Shown piece after piece: positions 34,787-48,200 of a stretch of 64,000 nucleotides of DNA. Under the pieces are notes generated by a model. It saw only the letters and a list, made by a program, of their open reading frames with translations. It was not told the DNA's origin and did no database searches. Location: assembly GCA_021464245.1 (NCBI GenBank), contig JADCRB010000047.1, forward strand, positions 1-64,000, read 5' to 3'. The number at the start of each line of letters is the position of its first letter. The first letter of the stretch is position 1. The translations under genes were made by a program, and so were the position numbers. Origin of the DNA: Carallia brachiata (Eukaryota > Streptophyta > Magnoliopsida > Malpighiales > Rhizophoraceae).

Positions 34787-36585
34787 TCAGCATTGCGCTT
34801 TTCTTTCCGATTCTTAATGGCAACACACAACGAACAACATGATAGAAATAAGAACTCAAGAAGACAGTAAATTTTTTTGTTTTATATTTAATTTCATTTA
34901 TCTGTGGCACCAAGTAAAATTTTATTAGACCACTTTTTTTGTTCTTAAACATTACTGTGTAATTTTCCCTACCTTAATAATAGTTCCAGTGGCATATGAA
35001 GGACCTCCCTTCGCTTTTTATTACCATTGGCCGGAGCGTAATGCTACATATCTCTCTCAGAAGGCTGTGGTTTAACACTGTAACATCAAAATTTTTAACC
35101 GTGATTTTTTTCATTTTTCTCAAATTTCATTCCAACCGATGGATTTACGGAACTGATGTAATAGATTACATTGTCTTGAGGAGCTAGCGTATCACAAAAT
35201 CTCATGAATTCATTTGAATAAAAATAAAATTTTTTGCTATATACAAAATATTTATTCTACTATATAAATATACTTTATATCAAAAAATTTTGTGCAAACA
35301 TCTAACATCCTTATAACATGAAATATTTTGTATTAGATCATCAAAAGTGGCACTCTAGTAGTGTTTTGGCGTGCCGTCACAGCATTGATTGGAGTTCAAA
35401 TTTCAGCGTTATCGCTTCCTTCTGCAATTGGAGATATTTAGTGTGAGCGCAACGTATGAGTATAAGACTCGTTAATATCATGATCTAACTTGAAAGATTT
35501 GTTTCAAACTCAATAATGCTCTGATGGTGGACCTCCTTACAGTCAAAGTTAAAAGAAGATGTTAACGTTTTAAAAGCGGACGTTACACTTACAATAAATT
35601 TTTTTTGCATTTTAAAAATGAAACATTTTGCATGGAGTAATTAATAAGATTTGTGTTCATGAAAAATTTTCCTAATTAATTATACGTCTGCAGATTAGCT
35701 CCATTAGCAAACGAATTGGTGTGTTATGCAAAGCAACGATACACGATTTAAATCAACCGGTTAATTTGAAATCGTAACTACAATTATTTTTTGGAATTCA
35801 CAACTCGGGGGATCTATAGCAAAATTCCCAGGTTTTAATTTCTCTGTCAATAGTTGACGATACAATATCTTCATTTGAACGAGCTGACGACTGCAACCAT
35901 TCAAATTGACTGCAGATTGATTTTTCACAGGACGGAGGCCATGCCTCGACCTCCGTAAAATTCGACTGCCATCAACGCTTGCCAATGTAAGCACTTGGTA
36001 AATGACAAATTCAGACGCCGACTTTCTCCACGCTCAGATTCTCATCGAGAAGTTGGGTACCAACGGGTAATTCCCAGCAAATCTAGAAATGTCTTTCTTG
36101 TTATTATTGGAGTGACATAACGTCCGATTGAACTGTTTCAATACAATTTTTCCGCTACAATGCAATATTAACCCAGGCCGGCCAATAAAAACGAAAGGAC
36201 CATAAATGATTTAACAGGATTATTGACTGCCAAAATGAAACAAGAATTAACAGCCCGTTGATGCTAGCAGGTTGCCATAAATGATTGCCAAACCTCTTCG
36301 GAAAATATTGCAGGCACAACGAATATAGCATAGAACTTCCAAATGCAGTCTATGAACTTTTCTATGATAGTTTGGACAAACCTCTTATATTCAACAACGC
36401 AAATTTTGTTATTTGAAAACATTAGCGCACGAAAATGAGTTTGAATGATAGTACAATCACATGGATCAGCTTATGAATGCGGTACAAAGTACCGAAATAG
36501 TTGATATAGGAAACTCAGTAACTCAACTTTCATAGCAGGAATAAGAACTGAGGAAATTCTACAGCGTTGAAACTAATGTAAGCAA
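34787..36585. other. Spacer downstream of the Aha1 gene
   Basis: No gene is supported. A B-box-like GGAGTTCAAATTTC lies near 35391 but without a clear SINE structure. A 77-codon minus frame at 35761-35994 has no recognisable features. The right part should include the Aha1 3' untranslated region. Confidence 0.4.
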
Positions 36586-38070
36586 TCATATGCCGAAACC
36601 AAAAACTGCACGTATCTTATGGAAAATAAGATCGCGCCATCCTCTTTCAGTATTTTCCACCACAGTCGCATTTCCATATCTGAGACAAATTAAAAAAAAA
36701 AAAAAACAGGATGTAGTCAGCTTAAATGAAATGCAAATTAACACAATAATTTTGTAAACAAAAGTTCAGCTAACCTGTCTTCATCGGGAATATCAGTGTG
36801 GGTAAGCTTAACTACAGTAACCCCAGGTTCAGGTTCATCAAAAGTAAGTCTTACCTGCAACCAGCATTTCTAATATATTCAGACAAACAATCTTCGACAG
36901 CTCCTACATAATACTAATCAAAATTTAAGACAAATCAAAGATCATGAGACTGATCAAGCAACAAATTCAATCCAAACAAGACCCTCAACATGAACAATTC
37001 TAAAATCTCAACCAAAATTAACAATTAACAACTCTCTGTCACGTAAGCGAAAAGCTACGTTAGCACATAGGCACAAAATTGGCAGATAGAGATCTTGAGC
37101 GTATTGCATTTGGAAAAAAAACTGCGTAGATTGCGTGACTGCATAAGGAAAAGCATCAAGTCTAACAACAACTTCTTACCGTGGAGATGATCCCGTCAGG
37201 CCAGCTCCCAAACCTCCACTTCTGGACAATCAGTTTCCCTTCCTGCAACTCAACGTTAGTCCCCGTCACTGATCCATCAAAAATGCTGAACTCCCCACCA
37301 ACCTCTTTACTAATCCTCGCATGACTCTGCGTAAAACCTTTCCACCGGTTCTCATCCATCAATATCTCAAACATATCTCTTGCTCTACAGCTAAACTTCT
37401 CGGTCAAGCTTATAGACTTGAACCCCCTTTTCGACTCCTTCTTCTTCTTCTCCACCGCGGCCGCCGGGGCGGCAGCATTAGGCACATCGTTTTTTGCCGC
37501 CACCGCCGTCGATTGCGCCTTGGGAGCGGCGGCAGTAACCTTCTTGGTTTCCAATTCGTCCTTGGCAGGACCGCCCTTAGCCATACTCTGCACATAAACC
37601 CTAATCTTCTCCTCAATCAGAGGTTTTCCTTTGGCCAGCATGGCTTCCTTCAATCTCTTACCCACCGGCCCGTCCTCCTTAACGGTGACCTTGATTTCCG
37701 GATCCTCGTCGGCATTCTCGTCGGAAAGATACGGGACTTCAACGGATCCCTCGACCTTGAGGAGGCTTTTCCCGTCGGAATCCTTGGCCTCGCCTTCCCA
37801 GGAGAGGCTGAGGCTGAGCTCGTAACCGGGTATGATTTTTCCTTTCCGAATGTTAACGTACGCCTCGCCGTCCAGCTTGTCAAGATTCTGGGTCTTGATG
37901 AAGAGGTTGCCTTCGCCGTCGAGGACGGGGAGGTCGGAAAGGAGCTTGGAGAGAATGTTTCTGGACCATTCCAAACAGTCGGTCTCCGCCCAGTGCCAGT
38001 TGTGGACGTTGGTGCCGTCGGCCCTCTCCTCCACGATCCAACGCTTGTCGCCTTCGCCGTACTTGGCCAT
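36586..38070 (-). CDS. AHA1: Activator of Hsp90 ATPase (Aha1) co-chaperone
   Basis: A cytosolic co-chaperone that binds Hsp90 and stimulates its ATPase. Three exons in reading order: 38070-37180, 36854-36775, 36679-36586, all GT-AG with consistent phases; 354 residues, frame intact. The protein opens with the family signature MAKYGEGDKRWIVEER and the NVHNWHW motif near residues 21-27. The Aha1 N-terminal domain spans about residues 28-165. A linker rich in alanine and lysine (about 170-215) leads to the C-terminal AHSA1/START-like domain, with KFSCRARDMFEILMDENRW and GGEFSIFDG, continuing through exons 2 and 3 (DEPEPGVTVVKLTHTDIP; ERGWRDLIFHKIR) to the stop. Both domains are complete, so this is a full-length Aha1 rather than a short Hch1-type protein. 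Confidence 0.95.
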
Positions 38071-40177
38071 TAGAAAAACACGTGATCAGAATCCGGACAG
38101 GAACTCAAAACTAATTTTCCTCAGAAGCTTCCAGACAGTGTCCGAGGAAGGCAGGGAAACGGGAAGTTATAATAGAGGAGAGGCCGGCGAGTTGTCTGGA
38201 GAGTTCGGGTTTGCTGTTTTTGCAAAACTAAAGAAGAGTCTAGATTTTTTTTATTTTTTTATTTTTGGGTTTGGTCAGTGGTCCAATTGTTTTAGGAATG
38301 TTTAAGAAAAGAGAAGAAGCGAGCGCATTTTGGAAGGGTCTGGAAGGGTGATAAAAGACATTGATTAGGGTTTCTTTGGTGACGAGCAGCTTCTTTCTGG
38401 TTTCTACAAGCTGACAATTACCGGAAGGGAAATGCTCATTGGGTACATGTTAACACAGTAATTTGAATTTTTTTAAAAAAATAAATTAATAGTTAGATTT
38501 CCTTACATAATTTTTCATACCCACTTATTAAAACAAATGCATAGAGAGAATCATGGGCCGAGTTAACTCAACATCTGACTCTGCTTTTATTTTTCATTTA
38601 TTTTCTTGTATTGTTTGCTAAGTAGGGAAAAAAACGAAAACCTTGAATTTTAACAATGAGAAAAACTTGGTGGCATGCTGATGGATAATGGAATATATAA
38701 GAAATTAAAAATAAAAATATTATCAAATATTATTAAATAAATCTGTATAATTATTTGAAACTATTTTTATATAATTGCCTAATGTTACTCTGATAAGAGT
38801 CCACGCTAAAATGTGTGCATGAACTATCCAATCGGAAGTTCTTGCACTCTTTTGCACGTCCACAGCTTATATCTAGCTTTACAACTCAAACAGCAGTGAT
38901 AAATTGGACAAGTTTTAAATTCAACTTTCCATCCCATTTTTCCATTACAATTTTGAACAGAATTTGTAATGGAAGCCGAGCTTCACCGCAATGGATTTTC
39001 ACCTTCTAGGCTGTAGTTGCCTTGATGCATGGAAATCGCAACACATTCTAAAATTTCTTGCTCACACTGAATTGGCCACCATATGATATTACTACCTAGA
39101 TACTAGTGCAGTAGCTGATCATGACTTCTGGCAAACGTAAATATGACTACTACACAGCTACACCTGATAAAAGCAGTGAAAATTAGGAACTTGTAAAAAT
39201 TAGGCACACAAATCACAATTCTCCAAAGTTGAGAACTCTAGAATATATGTCTAAATTCTTAATCACTGCGATGTCTTAACATCCAATTCGCTTAGACTCG
39301 GTGCAATTCATCCATCTCATAGAGCAAAATTTGGGCCCAAACATTTGTGAGATTCAATATTAGACAAAAGAAACTAGAAAAAAAAAAATTACGGCAATGT
39401 CTAATAAATTGTAATCTTGGAAACTTCACCTTGATTTAGTAATCATTCTCTACAAATTACAACAAAGTAAACAACAAGTCAGCAACCCAAAAAAAAATAA
39501 TTTGAACAATTTTAGAAATGGCCATGATTATCCAATCATTCCAGACAGAACAAAACCAGCCGCGGGTATGGTTGTGTTCTCTACTGTCACGAATTTACAA
39601 TCTGGCTTTGCAAGGCAAGCCTTGCAGCAATATACAGAATATTGCTTTGTCCTTCCAGCACTAAAATATCAAAGATTTAAGAAGAAACATGATGCAACAA
39701 CGAAATTGCTTATCATTTAGCCAATACAAGACTTTGGAAATTTACAAGTTCGCAATATACAGCCTGTAACAATTAGAAGAAAGTGGAACCGCCAGCAAAT
39801 AACCGAACTGTTGTGTTCTGAACATTTAACACTGTTTTAGCAGCCTTATTAAGTCACACAGGATTACCTTCAATATGAATGCAAACTTTCACTCAAGCCA
39901 TCAGAAAGCAGCACAAACCATCTGAAAAGGTAAAATATACGTGTGAGATCTCAGAAACCATCTAAGGCAAAACATGAAATGTGATTATGCATATAAGGAT
40001 GAGAGCTTTCCAGTTACCTAAAATCAAGAATTGAGATACAAACACGTTGATCTGGATGCCAGCAAGGTACAGCGTGATTGTCCAGTCACATGCAACTGCG
40101 CAACTTGTCAAATTTAGGCACTTTGTTCACACATTAAATTGCAGATTACTTTGGACTGAGATGCATTAACAGCTGTC
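38071..40177. other. Aha1 upstream region and GCP3 downstream spacer
   Basis: No gene is supported. The first 300 bp should hold the Aha1 promoter and leader. The remainder is ordinary AT-rich DNA with no motif I can assign; its right end contains the GCP3 3' untranslated region. Confidence 0.4.
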
Positions 40178-42845
40178 TTATTTGTCAGACTGCAACCGAC
40201 TATAATATTCAGTGAAATCGAGCCGGAACATGAGGAACTTCAAATCAATATGTTGCTGGACAGGCAATTGGGACAGGAAGCCTTCAAACAATGATGTATA
40301 TTCCTTTGCTACAGCATCTAGTTCCTGCCCAATGTTTCGAAGAAACTCTCCTGCACGTTGTGTTATCGCCTTTCTGCCATCACCGATCCAAGATCCAGGC
40401 TCCGAAGCTCTCGTGGTCATCTTATTTTGTGATTTATTATTTTCTTTAGAAGGTAAAGAGGATGTCATGGTTCTGCACACATGAAAACACAGGAATTATC
40501 ATTTATTCAGAAAGAAAAATTCATCCAAAAACTGATACTGACTAATAAAAGTACTGATACAAAGTTATATCCATACCTTGCTTGCAACTCGTAAATGCCT
40601 TCATATAACCGATCCGCATGACTTCTGAAATGCAATATCAAGTCAAACAATACAAAAAGCGATTTGTAAAGTGGTTGAGATCGTTCGCCAAGAAGAGATT
40701 TCTCCACGATTGAATGGAGGTACTTCTCATGTGCTGCAAGAAGGTCATCAAGATCCCTTGCAACTTCCATCTCATTTGAGAAATCAGACCATGATACCTC
40801 CAAAACTTCAAACATGATGTAGTATTGCAAGTTTGTAACAAAATGATTCATCTCGTCCCAAAGAACCTGGCATCTTCTTAGTGTTGAGACTAACTGGAAC
40901 TTGACTGCACGCTGCAACTTAGTGAAAGAATGAGAAGTAATACAATTTGGCTTCATGGTCTTCCAAGCACCAATAAGTGCATGTTCTACTCGTCTAAGCT
41001 TCCACAGAAAATTGAAAATTCTTAAATATCTCACCATAACAGACTCAGTAAAAATTGTATCTAGTGGAACTCCAGCATCATATTCCAATGAGAAAACATC
41101 CCAGCCCCTATCTCCACTGCCTTGAGGCATCATTTTGACTTTCAACCTGTCTAATATGTCAGGATCATCATACTGAGCATTAGATGACCGGATTGCACTT
41201 TCAAGCAACCCAGCTAGCTTGAATGAGCTAATAGTATTGGCAGGCTCAGAAAGTTCAGGCCCAACAATGTCCATTAAATACTGAACAAAATCACCCTGCC
41301 CCAGCAGTAAATATCGCTTGATTGCAAGACAATGTTCTTTAAACTTAAACCTCGTGTACATGACATCCAATAAATGTTTATCAATTCTCTTTGCTGCTTC
41401 AGCAACCAGGGTTTCAAGCGCATCTGTTTCGCCATATCCAAGACTCCCTCTTCTGGTTGTGGTCCCTGCAGCAGCAGCAGCCTCTGTTGCAGCATCAGCC
41501 CAGCCACGATCATCACAACATACACGAAGGAAATTTATTGACTTCCCAGTCCTTAAAATTCTCTGAGCAAGGGTTTGTGAGATAAATGATGGAAGCATCC
41601 CAGCATGAAGCCGATAACCTTCCCTCCAAAGTGACTCTGCTTTCACTGGCTGACCCACAACAAAGAACTCAGCAAAAATATCCTCCAATTCCCCTTCCAG
41701 AACCCAACTCCTAACCATTTCAAAAAGAGGAGAACATACGCGCCGGAGCAAACTCCTCATGAACTCATGCACAAACGGATCACCATGCTGGGCATGCAAA
41801 TGTATAGCCCCAGCCATTGCTCCACCCCTCAAGACTCTGCATTTATCAACCAGTACAGCCATCAGTCTCATTTTAACCATTGGCTCTGTGAACCAAACCA
41901 ACATCTCCTCAAGGTTAGATAATTCTCTGAACCAGCAGTCTCTGATACCAATGGAATTGGATTCATTGCCTGTGCTTCGAGAACAGCCAATAACTTGTAA
42001 TACTCGGAAAGCTCCTCCTGCATGGCTGCACAAAATGCTGCCCCACAGTTCCCACATCTTCAGCTGGAAATCGAGCCATACTTTCAGAAATGTAAGCTTT
42101 AACCTTCCTAAACAACCATCCCAACTCGCACAACTTTCTAACCATAAGCCTAGTGGCCCTAGGAACCTTAATAGAATCTGACAAAGCATACCCATCAACA
42201 TTTGCATCAAATTTAATATACTTCCCATCAATACCTTGGCAAGCATACAACACATCTCTCACCAGAACCTCCTCAGACACATCATTTTCCTCTTTAACCA
42301 AATCGCAAACTCTTAAAAGCAATTTCACGTAAATTTTCAGGGTCTTTAGTGACCAACAAAACCCCATTATTCCAACCCTTTTCTTCTTTCCTTGAATGGT
42401 GGAAAACCCGAGAACCGCTACTCATATCAGAATCATCAAACGCCAAATTAGGCAACAAAAGCGTAGAATTCGGCCCATTTTTCACAGATTGTCTATCTTC
42501 GGATACAATTTTAAGCAAATACAGAACAGCCCATTTGTTATTAACGCTGCCGGGGCCAGTTCTGGAGGCGAACTTGTTGTAGACATCGGCGAAGGAGAGG
42601 GCTTGAGAGGACTTACCTTGAGTGGCAAGGCGGCGCTTGATGGACTCGGCGATGGCAGCGGCGTCGGGGGAATCGAGGGGGTCAATCTGCTGGAGAGAAT
42701 GCGGAGGGCGTAGCGGAAAGAATTGTGGAAATCGGAGGAGTTAGGGTTAGGGGTAGGGGTTTTGGAGTTAGGGTTTAGGAAGAGTAAACGATTGACTAGC
42801 TCTTTTTGCTAGATCTATGATCTTTTGCTGATCTTCTTCTTCCAT
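40178..42845 (-). CDS. GCP3: Gamma-tubulin complex component 3, several apparent frameshifts near the 5' end
   Basis: Core subunit (Spc98 family) of the gamma-tubulin complex that nucleates microtubules. Exon 1 is 42845-40577 and exon 2 is 40472-40178 (GT-AG). The 3' part, from about 41900 to the stop, is clean and highly typical: EPMVKMRLMAVLVDKC, RILRTGKSINFLRVCC, LLLGQGDFVQYLMDIVGP, RGWDVFSLEY, WKTMKPNCIT, then FLSQLPVQQHIDLKFL near the end. The first 950 bp have six one-base problems: an extra base in the run 42803-42807, and losses at 42666-42670, 42299-42314 (two), 42032-42035 and 41899-41902. Correcting these (net four bases) gives exact exon phase and 855 residues, normal for GCP3. 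Family features continue across each break, so I favour sequencing error over a pseudogene. An alternative ATG lies at 42851. Confidence 0.9.
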
Positions 42846-42851
42846 TCCCAT

Positions 42852-43520
42852 TTTTTTGGTGAGAGAGAAAGAGAGACGGTTTTTTAGAGAGAACTTAGTT
42901 TTTAAGTTAGAGAGAGGGAGACAGGGACGCTTTGCTTTTTTTCTTTGTTTTTTATGGGCGGGGAAATATGAAGTATAAATTAGTTTTGAAAAAATGGGGG
43001 TTAATAGTTTTGAACTATATGCATTTAAATACGTTTTATATGGTTTAATATTATGGTTTAATAATAAGTTTAGAATAAACTTTGTCACATCAAAAGTTTT
43101 AGAACTTGAGTGCCTGATAAAGTATAACGTGAAATTAAACTTATATTTATTGTGATATTAAATTTATTATAATTATCTGAATATTTCATACTTCTCAAAA
43201 AATATAATATTGAGTTATTAAAAAAAAAAGGGTTGATATTGTAGAAGAAACAAATTTTCTTTGGTAAATCCTAGGTAATTATTTTAAGTTGTGGACTCAT
43301 CAACCTCTGAATTCAGTTGTGAACTCTCGTTATAAAAAATAAATCAAGTGATCTTTTGTTAAACAAAGTGATGTAAACTACTCTATAACGATGATCTCTT
43401 TTTGAATAAAGTGATCAGAACAAAGTGATCTTTTTTTGAAAAAATCAAGTGATCAGAACTGCCTTATAACGATGATTACTATAATTAACAAATGTCTTTT
43501 TTTTTTACATGATTAATAAG
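42852..43520. other. GCP3 upstream region
   Basis: Contains the GCP3 5' leader (GAGAGA/TTTTTTGG tracts just before the ATG) and then AT-rich DNA. A short duplicated AAAGTGATC/TCAAGTGATC motif recurs several times between 43340 and 43460. No gene is seen. Confidence 0.4.
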
Positions 43521-44701
43521 CGCCCGTTTGGAGATACTATCTATTTTTTATTTCTATTTCTTATTTTTTGTTTTTCTGTTATTACTATTTGCTAAATTTT
43601 TTTATTTATTATTGTCAATTTTTATTTTTTTATAAAATAAAAAAGCAGATAGAAAAAAGATAGTGAGAATTGGTAAAAATAGTATGAATAGAGAGAGAAA
43701 AAGGGAAGAGAGAGGGGTAGAGAGAGAATGAAGAGAGAGAATGGTAGAGAGAGAAAAATGAGAGAGAAAGAGAGTAGAAAGAGAATGAGTAGAGAGAATG
43801 GCAAAGAGAAAAAAAAGAGAGAAAGGGTAGAGAAATAATGAGTAAACATAATAGTAGAGTGAGAAGAATGAGAGAGAAAGAGGGTAAAGAGATTAAAGAG
43901 AGAGAGGGTAAAGAAAGAATAAGTAAAAAGAATGAAAGAGAGAGAAAATGAGAGAGAGAGAGGGTAGAGAGAGAATGTAGAAAAATAGTAAAAAGAGAAA
44001 AATGAGAGAGAGAGAGGAGCAGAGAGAATGGTAGAGCGAGAAAAATAAGAGAGAGTGTGGGTAAATAAGAATAGTGTAGAGAAAAGAGAGAGAGAGAGGG
44101 TAGAGAGAGAACGAGTAGAGATAATGGTAGAGCGAGAAAAAGAAGAGAGAGTGAGTAGAGAGAGAATGGTAGTGAGAGAAAATGAGAGAGAGGGAGAGGG
44201 TAGAGAGAGAATACATAGAGAGAATTTTTGAGGGAGAAAAAGGAGAGAGAGTGTGTGGGTAGAGGGAGAATAAGTAGAAAGAATGGTAGAAAGAGAAAAA
44301 GGAGAGTGAGGGTAAGGAAATAATGAGTTGAGAGAGAAAAATGAGAGAGAGGATAGAGAGAGAATGCTAAACATAGAAAAAGGAGAGAGAGGGCAGAGAG
44401 AGAATTAGTAGAGAGAGAAAGAGTAGAGAGAAAAAAAAATAGAGGGATAAAGAGAGGATGAGTAAAGAGAGATATGGTAAAGAGGGTTGATAGAGAGAGA
44501 AAAGGTTATGAGAGAAAGTATAGAAAAAAAAAGTAAAAAATAAAATAAGAAAACTATCTTTTATTATTATTATTATTTTTTTTTTGAAAAACACTTTTAA
44601 CTTTTCAACAAAAAACAAAAAATAAAATTAATATCAAATATATTTTCTTTTTTTTTTAAATAAACAAAAAATAGAAAATTTAATTCATACTAAACGGACC
44701 T
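43521..44701 (+). mobile_element. Purine-rich transposon-like element, complete copy
   Basis: Imperfect inverted ends: GCCCGTTTGGAGATACTATC on the left and, read inward from the right, GGTCCGTTTAGTATGAATT. The interior (43670-44520) is a GAGAGA-rich array with GTAGAGAGAGAATG and GGTAGAGAGAGAAAAA alternating at a period of roughly 60 bp, then an AT-rich tail segment shared with 34271-34786. No transposase. The minus-strand Ser/Leu/Phe frames of up to 250 codons are artefacts. Confidence 0.65.
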
Positions 44702-44849
44702 AAATGTCTCATTTTATCTTGAAAAATGCAACTATGTACATTGAAAACTGCACTGGTATGAAACTATAACTTTTCATTAATGACCTTAAGTTGCGATTGG
44801 ATGACCATGAAAGATTTTAGTTCCCATGATTGCAATTATAAGTACATTG

Positions 44850-44971
<122 letters not shown>

Positions 44972-45019
44972 ACCCACAAAAAAATCTTGCATTACAATTA
45001 AAAAAAAAATGAAGTGAAA

Positions 45020-45260
45020 TCAGAGGCTATTTTTTTTTTATTTTTGATTTTCCTCTCTAGTGAAAAATAGAGGGCCGAAGCCTAACAGCAATAAGTCCCA
45101 AGCTTTAACAATTCGCCACAGATGGACCCAATAATAACCCGGCGTCGGCGTAGATGTTGCTGGACACTCAAAGGAGGCTCATGCAATACATGCAAATCGC
45201 TGTCCATCTGACACGCTGAATTCGCTATACTAGCAGGGCCTGTTGGGAACTTTGTTTTTA
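45020..45260 (-). mobile_element. Probable LINE 3' fragment
   Basis: On the minus strand a short open stretch contains DLHVLHEPPLSVQQHL, which resembles the tail of the LINE RNase H domain at 52850-53080 (HMFLESPKDLQNI). It is followed by GGCTTCGGCCCTCTATTTTT, close to GGCTTTAGGCCTCCATTTTT at the other locus, and then an A-rich tail on the minus strand. The two are probably the same or related LINE families. Confidence 0.5.
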
Positions 45261-48200
45261 TTAATCAGGATTTGAACGTTCAAAGCCCTAACTGAATGCT
45301 GAATTTCATAGTGGTTAGTTCAAGCCTCTTATATCTGGTCCTGATCAACTTGTCAGGGGGTTCGGATGATCAAGAAGTCTTCCGTCTGGGCCCTCTACCC
45401 CTTCAGTCGGCTGGAGTTGACCACAGGTCCAGGCCCAGTCCATAACTGATTTTTCATTTAAAAGGAAACTTCAGCTTGACAAATTAAAACGGCAGAGCAT
45501 TAGGGACACTGGGAATTGGGAAAGTAAGCCCAAGAGGCCCAAAATGACTTGCAAAATGACAGGATGCGAACCCCACTTCCTCCTAATTACCCTTCCTCTA
45601 TTTATCATATTAAGAAACTTTGATTCTCTTTTAAGACCAAAAAAATAAAATAAAAATAAAAGACAAAGTTGCTGACATAAAATGGTTGACAACTACAAAC
45701 CCATAGGCAGGGATACTGAGAACAAACTGCTCACATAAATAATATTTACTTTCTACCGATCAACTTGATTTGGACCTTCGTATTATTTATTCTGTGCATG
45801 TACAGAAAACCTTAGGACATATGCTGTTTAATGTTATGTCACCAAATGGGGCCAAAATTTTAGACGGTCCTAAAAGGACCTGGTGGTCCTGCTCTGGAAA
45901 AAAGAGTGTAAAAGTGAATGCAGGTCCACCGTCTAACCTAGCCAACTACAAGTTTCGTTGGTGCAGGCCGGAGCAGTGGACCACGGAGTCCATCTCATTT
46001 TCGGACACATTAAATGGTTGTAAGTCCCCATTCAAGACGGGTCAGTTATTCTGTTCTGTTGGTCATTATCATGAGTCAGAAAGCTAATATAATTTTCGAG
46101 TATCAAAATTTAGCATCAAAAGGAACTTTAATGATAAGAATTCTAATAAAAAACTATAAGAATTCCGAGCATGTTTTTTTTTTTTTGTCTCTTTAAATTG
46201 GAGAAGAAAAATTTTTTTATGAATAAAATATAAAATTTAAATTTTAGATCTCATCTTAATTTTAGTGCACTCCAATTTTAATTTGGTGGTCATGACCTAT
46301 ATCTAATCGATTAACATATTTTATATATTGGAACTTTTAAAATAAAAGGTCTGCTGATAATGACATGAGTCAAGGGAGGTCATTAGCATCTGCCGTCAAT
46401 TGATCACACTACGAGAAATTTGTCATCCCAAATTGGCCGTTGAGCCACAATCAACAAGATTTCGATAGTATTGCCAAAACGAGAGAATTATACAGAAACG
46501 CGCAAATCGTTTAGTGTGGACCCCAATTAATAAAAACATAATTTTTTGTTTTATTAAAAATTTTAAATTTTGATCCTTAAAAATAGTGTAGTAATTTGAG
46601 TTTAAACTTATATTTTAAAAATATTAATTCAAATATTAAAAAAGAGATGAATGAGATTTATGAGAGATATAACTACTCTTATTATGCTCATGACGATTGG
46701 CTCTAAATGACCCGAAAAAAGGTTTAAATTTCTTGCTAAATATCAATGTACCTATAATTAGGACGACAAAATATACAACATCAATAAAAACGCACAACGA
46801 ATTATAAAAATGTCTAATAACATCTGATTAAAATTTTTTTCCTAATTACATATTTAATTATTTATAGTTGCACATCCAGTAATTTTAGACTTGAAAACTA
46901 ATATTTTGAAAAAAAATAAAAATAATATTTTTTAGTAAATAGGATTGACAGTCAAGATGTTCTCGCCTCAAATTTTCATGAACATTTATTCACATTTATA
47001 TAAACAAAAAAATTTAAAACTATTTATTACATTTGATTATGAAAAATTATGTCGCTTTTACTAAATTTATGTTATAATTACGTGAAGGGAAATAAATCTC
47101 AAGTTCTCAACCGCTTAATGCCTCCTCAACATGATCGCGTAATAAATATTATAATAACACATCCTATTTTGTGGTATTAAAAAAAAGAAGTAGGAGTCTG
47201 ATAGTTATTTTATATATTTTCTTATCTTGTCGTGACTAAGTTTAAGTATTGGTTTCAAAAAATTTGCTCATTTTAATTACTTAAAATTATACTTGAGTAT
47301 AGTTATTAATTAAAAATTTATTAATATTGTAATTAAATATAACGAAAATTTAGTCAATGACTGCTTTTTTATTTGTTGTAAAAAAAAAAAAAAAGCAAAT
47401 ATTATCGTGGACCCGAGAGCACCGTACCATTTTTGTTCCCCTTCCTGGAATGTAAACGTCCATCTATGCAGTATTCCGTGTTCGCAGAAATTTCAAATGT
47501 TGCGTGCGGGAAGAGGCATGGGTGTGGACCCGTGGTCCACCCCACCAGGGAAAAACCGAGAGGTGAAAATTGTAGGGACATTTATTGTTTTTTAATTTGA
47601 TTTCTTTTGCGAACTATTTTATTTTAATTAATTTATTATTTTATTTTTATAAAATAAAAAATAAGATAATAACCTATCATCTCGTTAAAAAATATTTTAT
47701 AGTCATTTAAAAAATATTTAATAATTAAAATTTAAAACCTTTATTTTAAATTTGTAAGTTCTAATTTTAAAAGATATAAGATTTATAAAAATAAAAAATT
47801 ATTTTTATTTAATAATTCATAATATAATTTTTTTTAATAAATAAAAAAATTACAATTTCGTATCTAAAAAAGTACAAACGACCAAATGATTTAAATATTC
47901 TTTACTACAGTAATAAGTTTTATTACACCTTAATAATTGACTTTGACAAATATCTTAAGATCCCTTGCCCAAAGCCAAACCGTTAAAAGAGTTGAACCGC
48001 ATGCGGTGGTTTACTATTTTCTAAACAAGCAGCTGATGAAGACAATTTATCCAACAGTAAAAAAAAATTGCTTATTTATTTATTTATTTATATTATCCCA
48101 AAAAATTAACGTTAAGGCATAGAAAATATAAAGTAAAGCTTCCATGGCCATGGTCTCCACCGATGCAAACAAAGGAACAAGTAAACCTTTTTGTCCCTCT

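Noticed and set aside
37321..38305. Plus-strand frames of 250 and 157 codons
   Set aside because: They lie antisense to the well-supported Aha1 exon 1 and carry no domain features.
41759..42181. 140-codon plus-strand frame within GCP3
   Set aside because: Antisense to a conserved coding exon with clear GCP motifs.
43622..44618. Ser/Leu/Phe-rich frames of up to 250 codons on the minus strand (also 33891-34483)
   Set aside because: They are translations of the GAGAGA-type repeat, open because the repeat lacks stop words in those frames.
45770..46087. 105-codon plus-strand frame
   Set aside because: No recognisable family and no intron or promoter context. It could be a relic, but nothing supports it.
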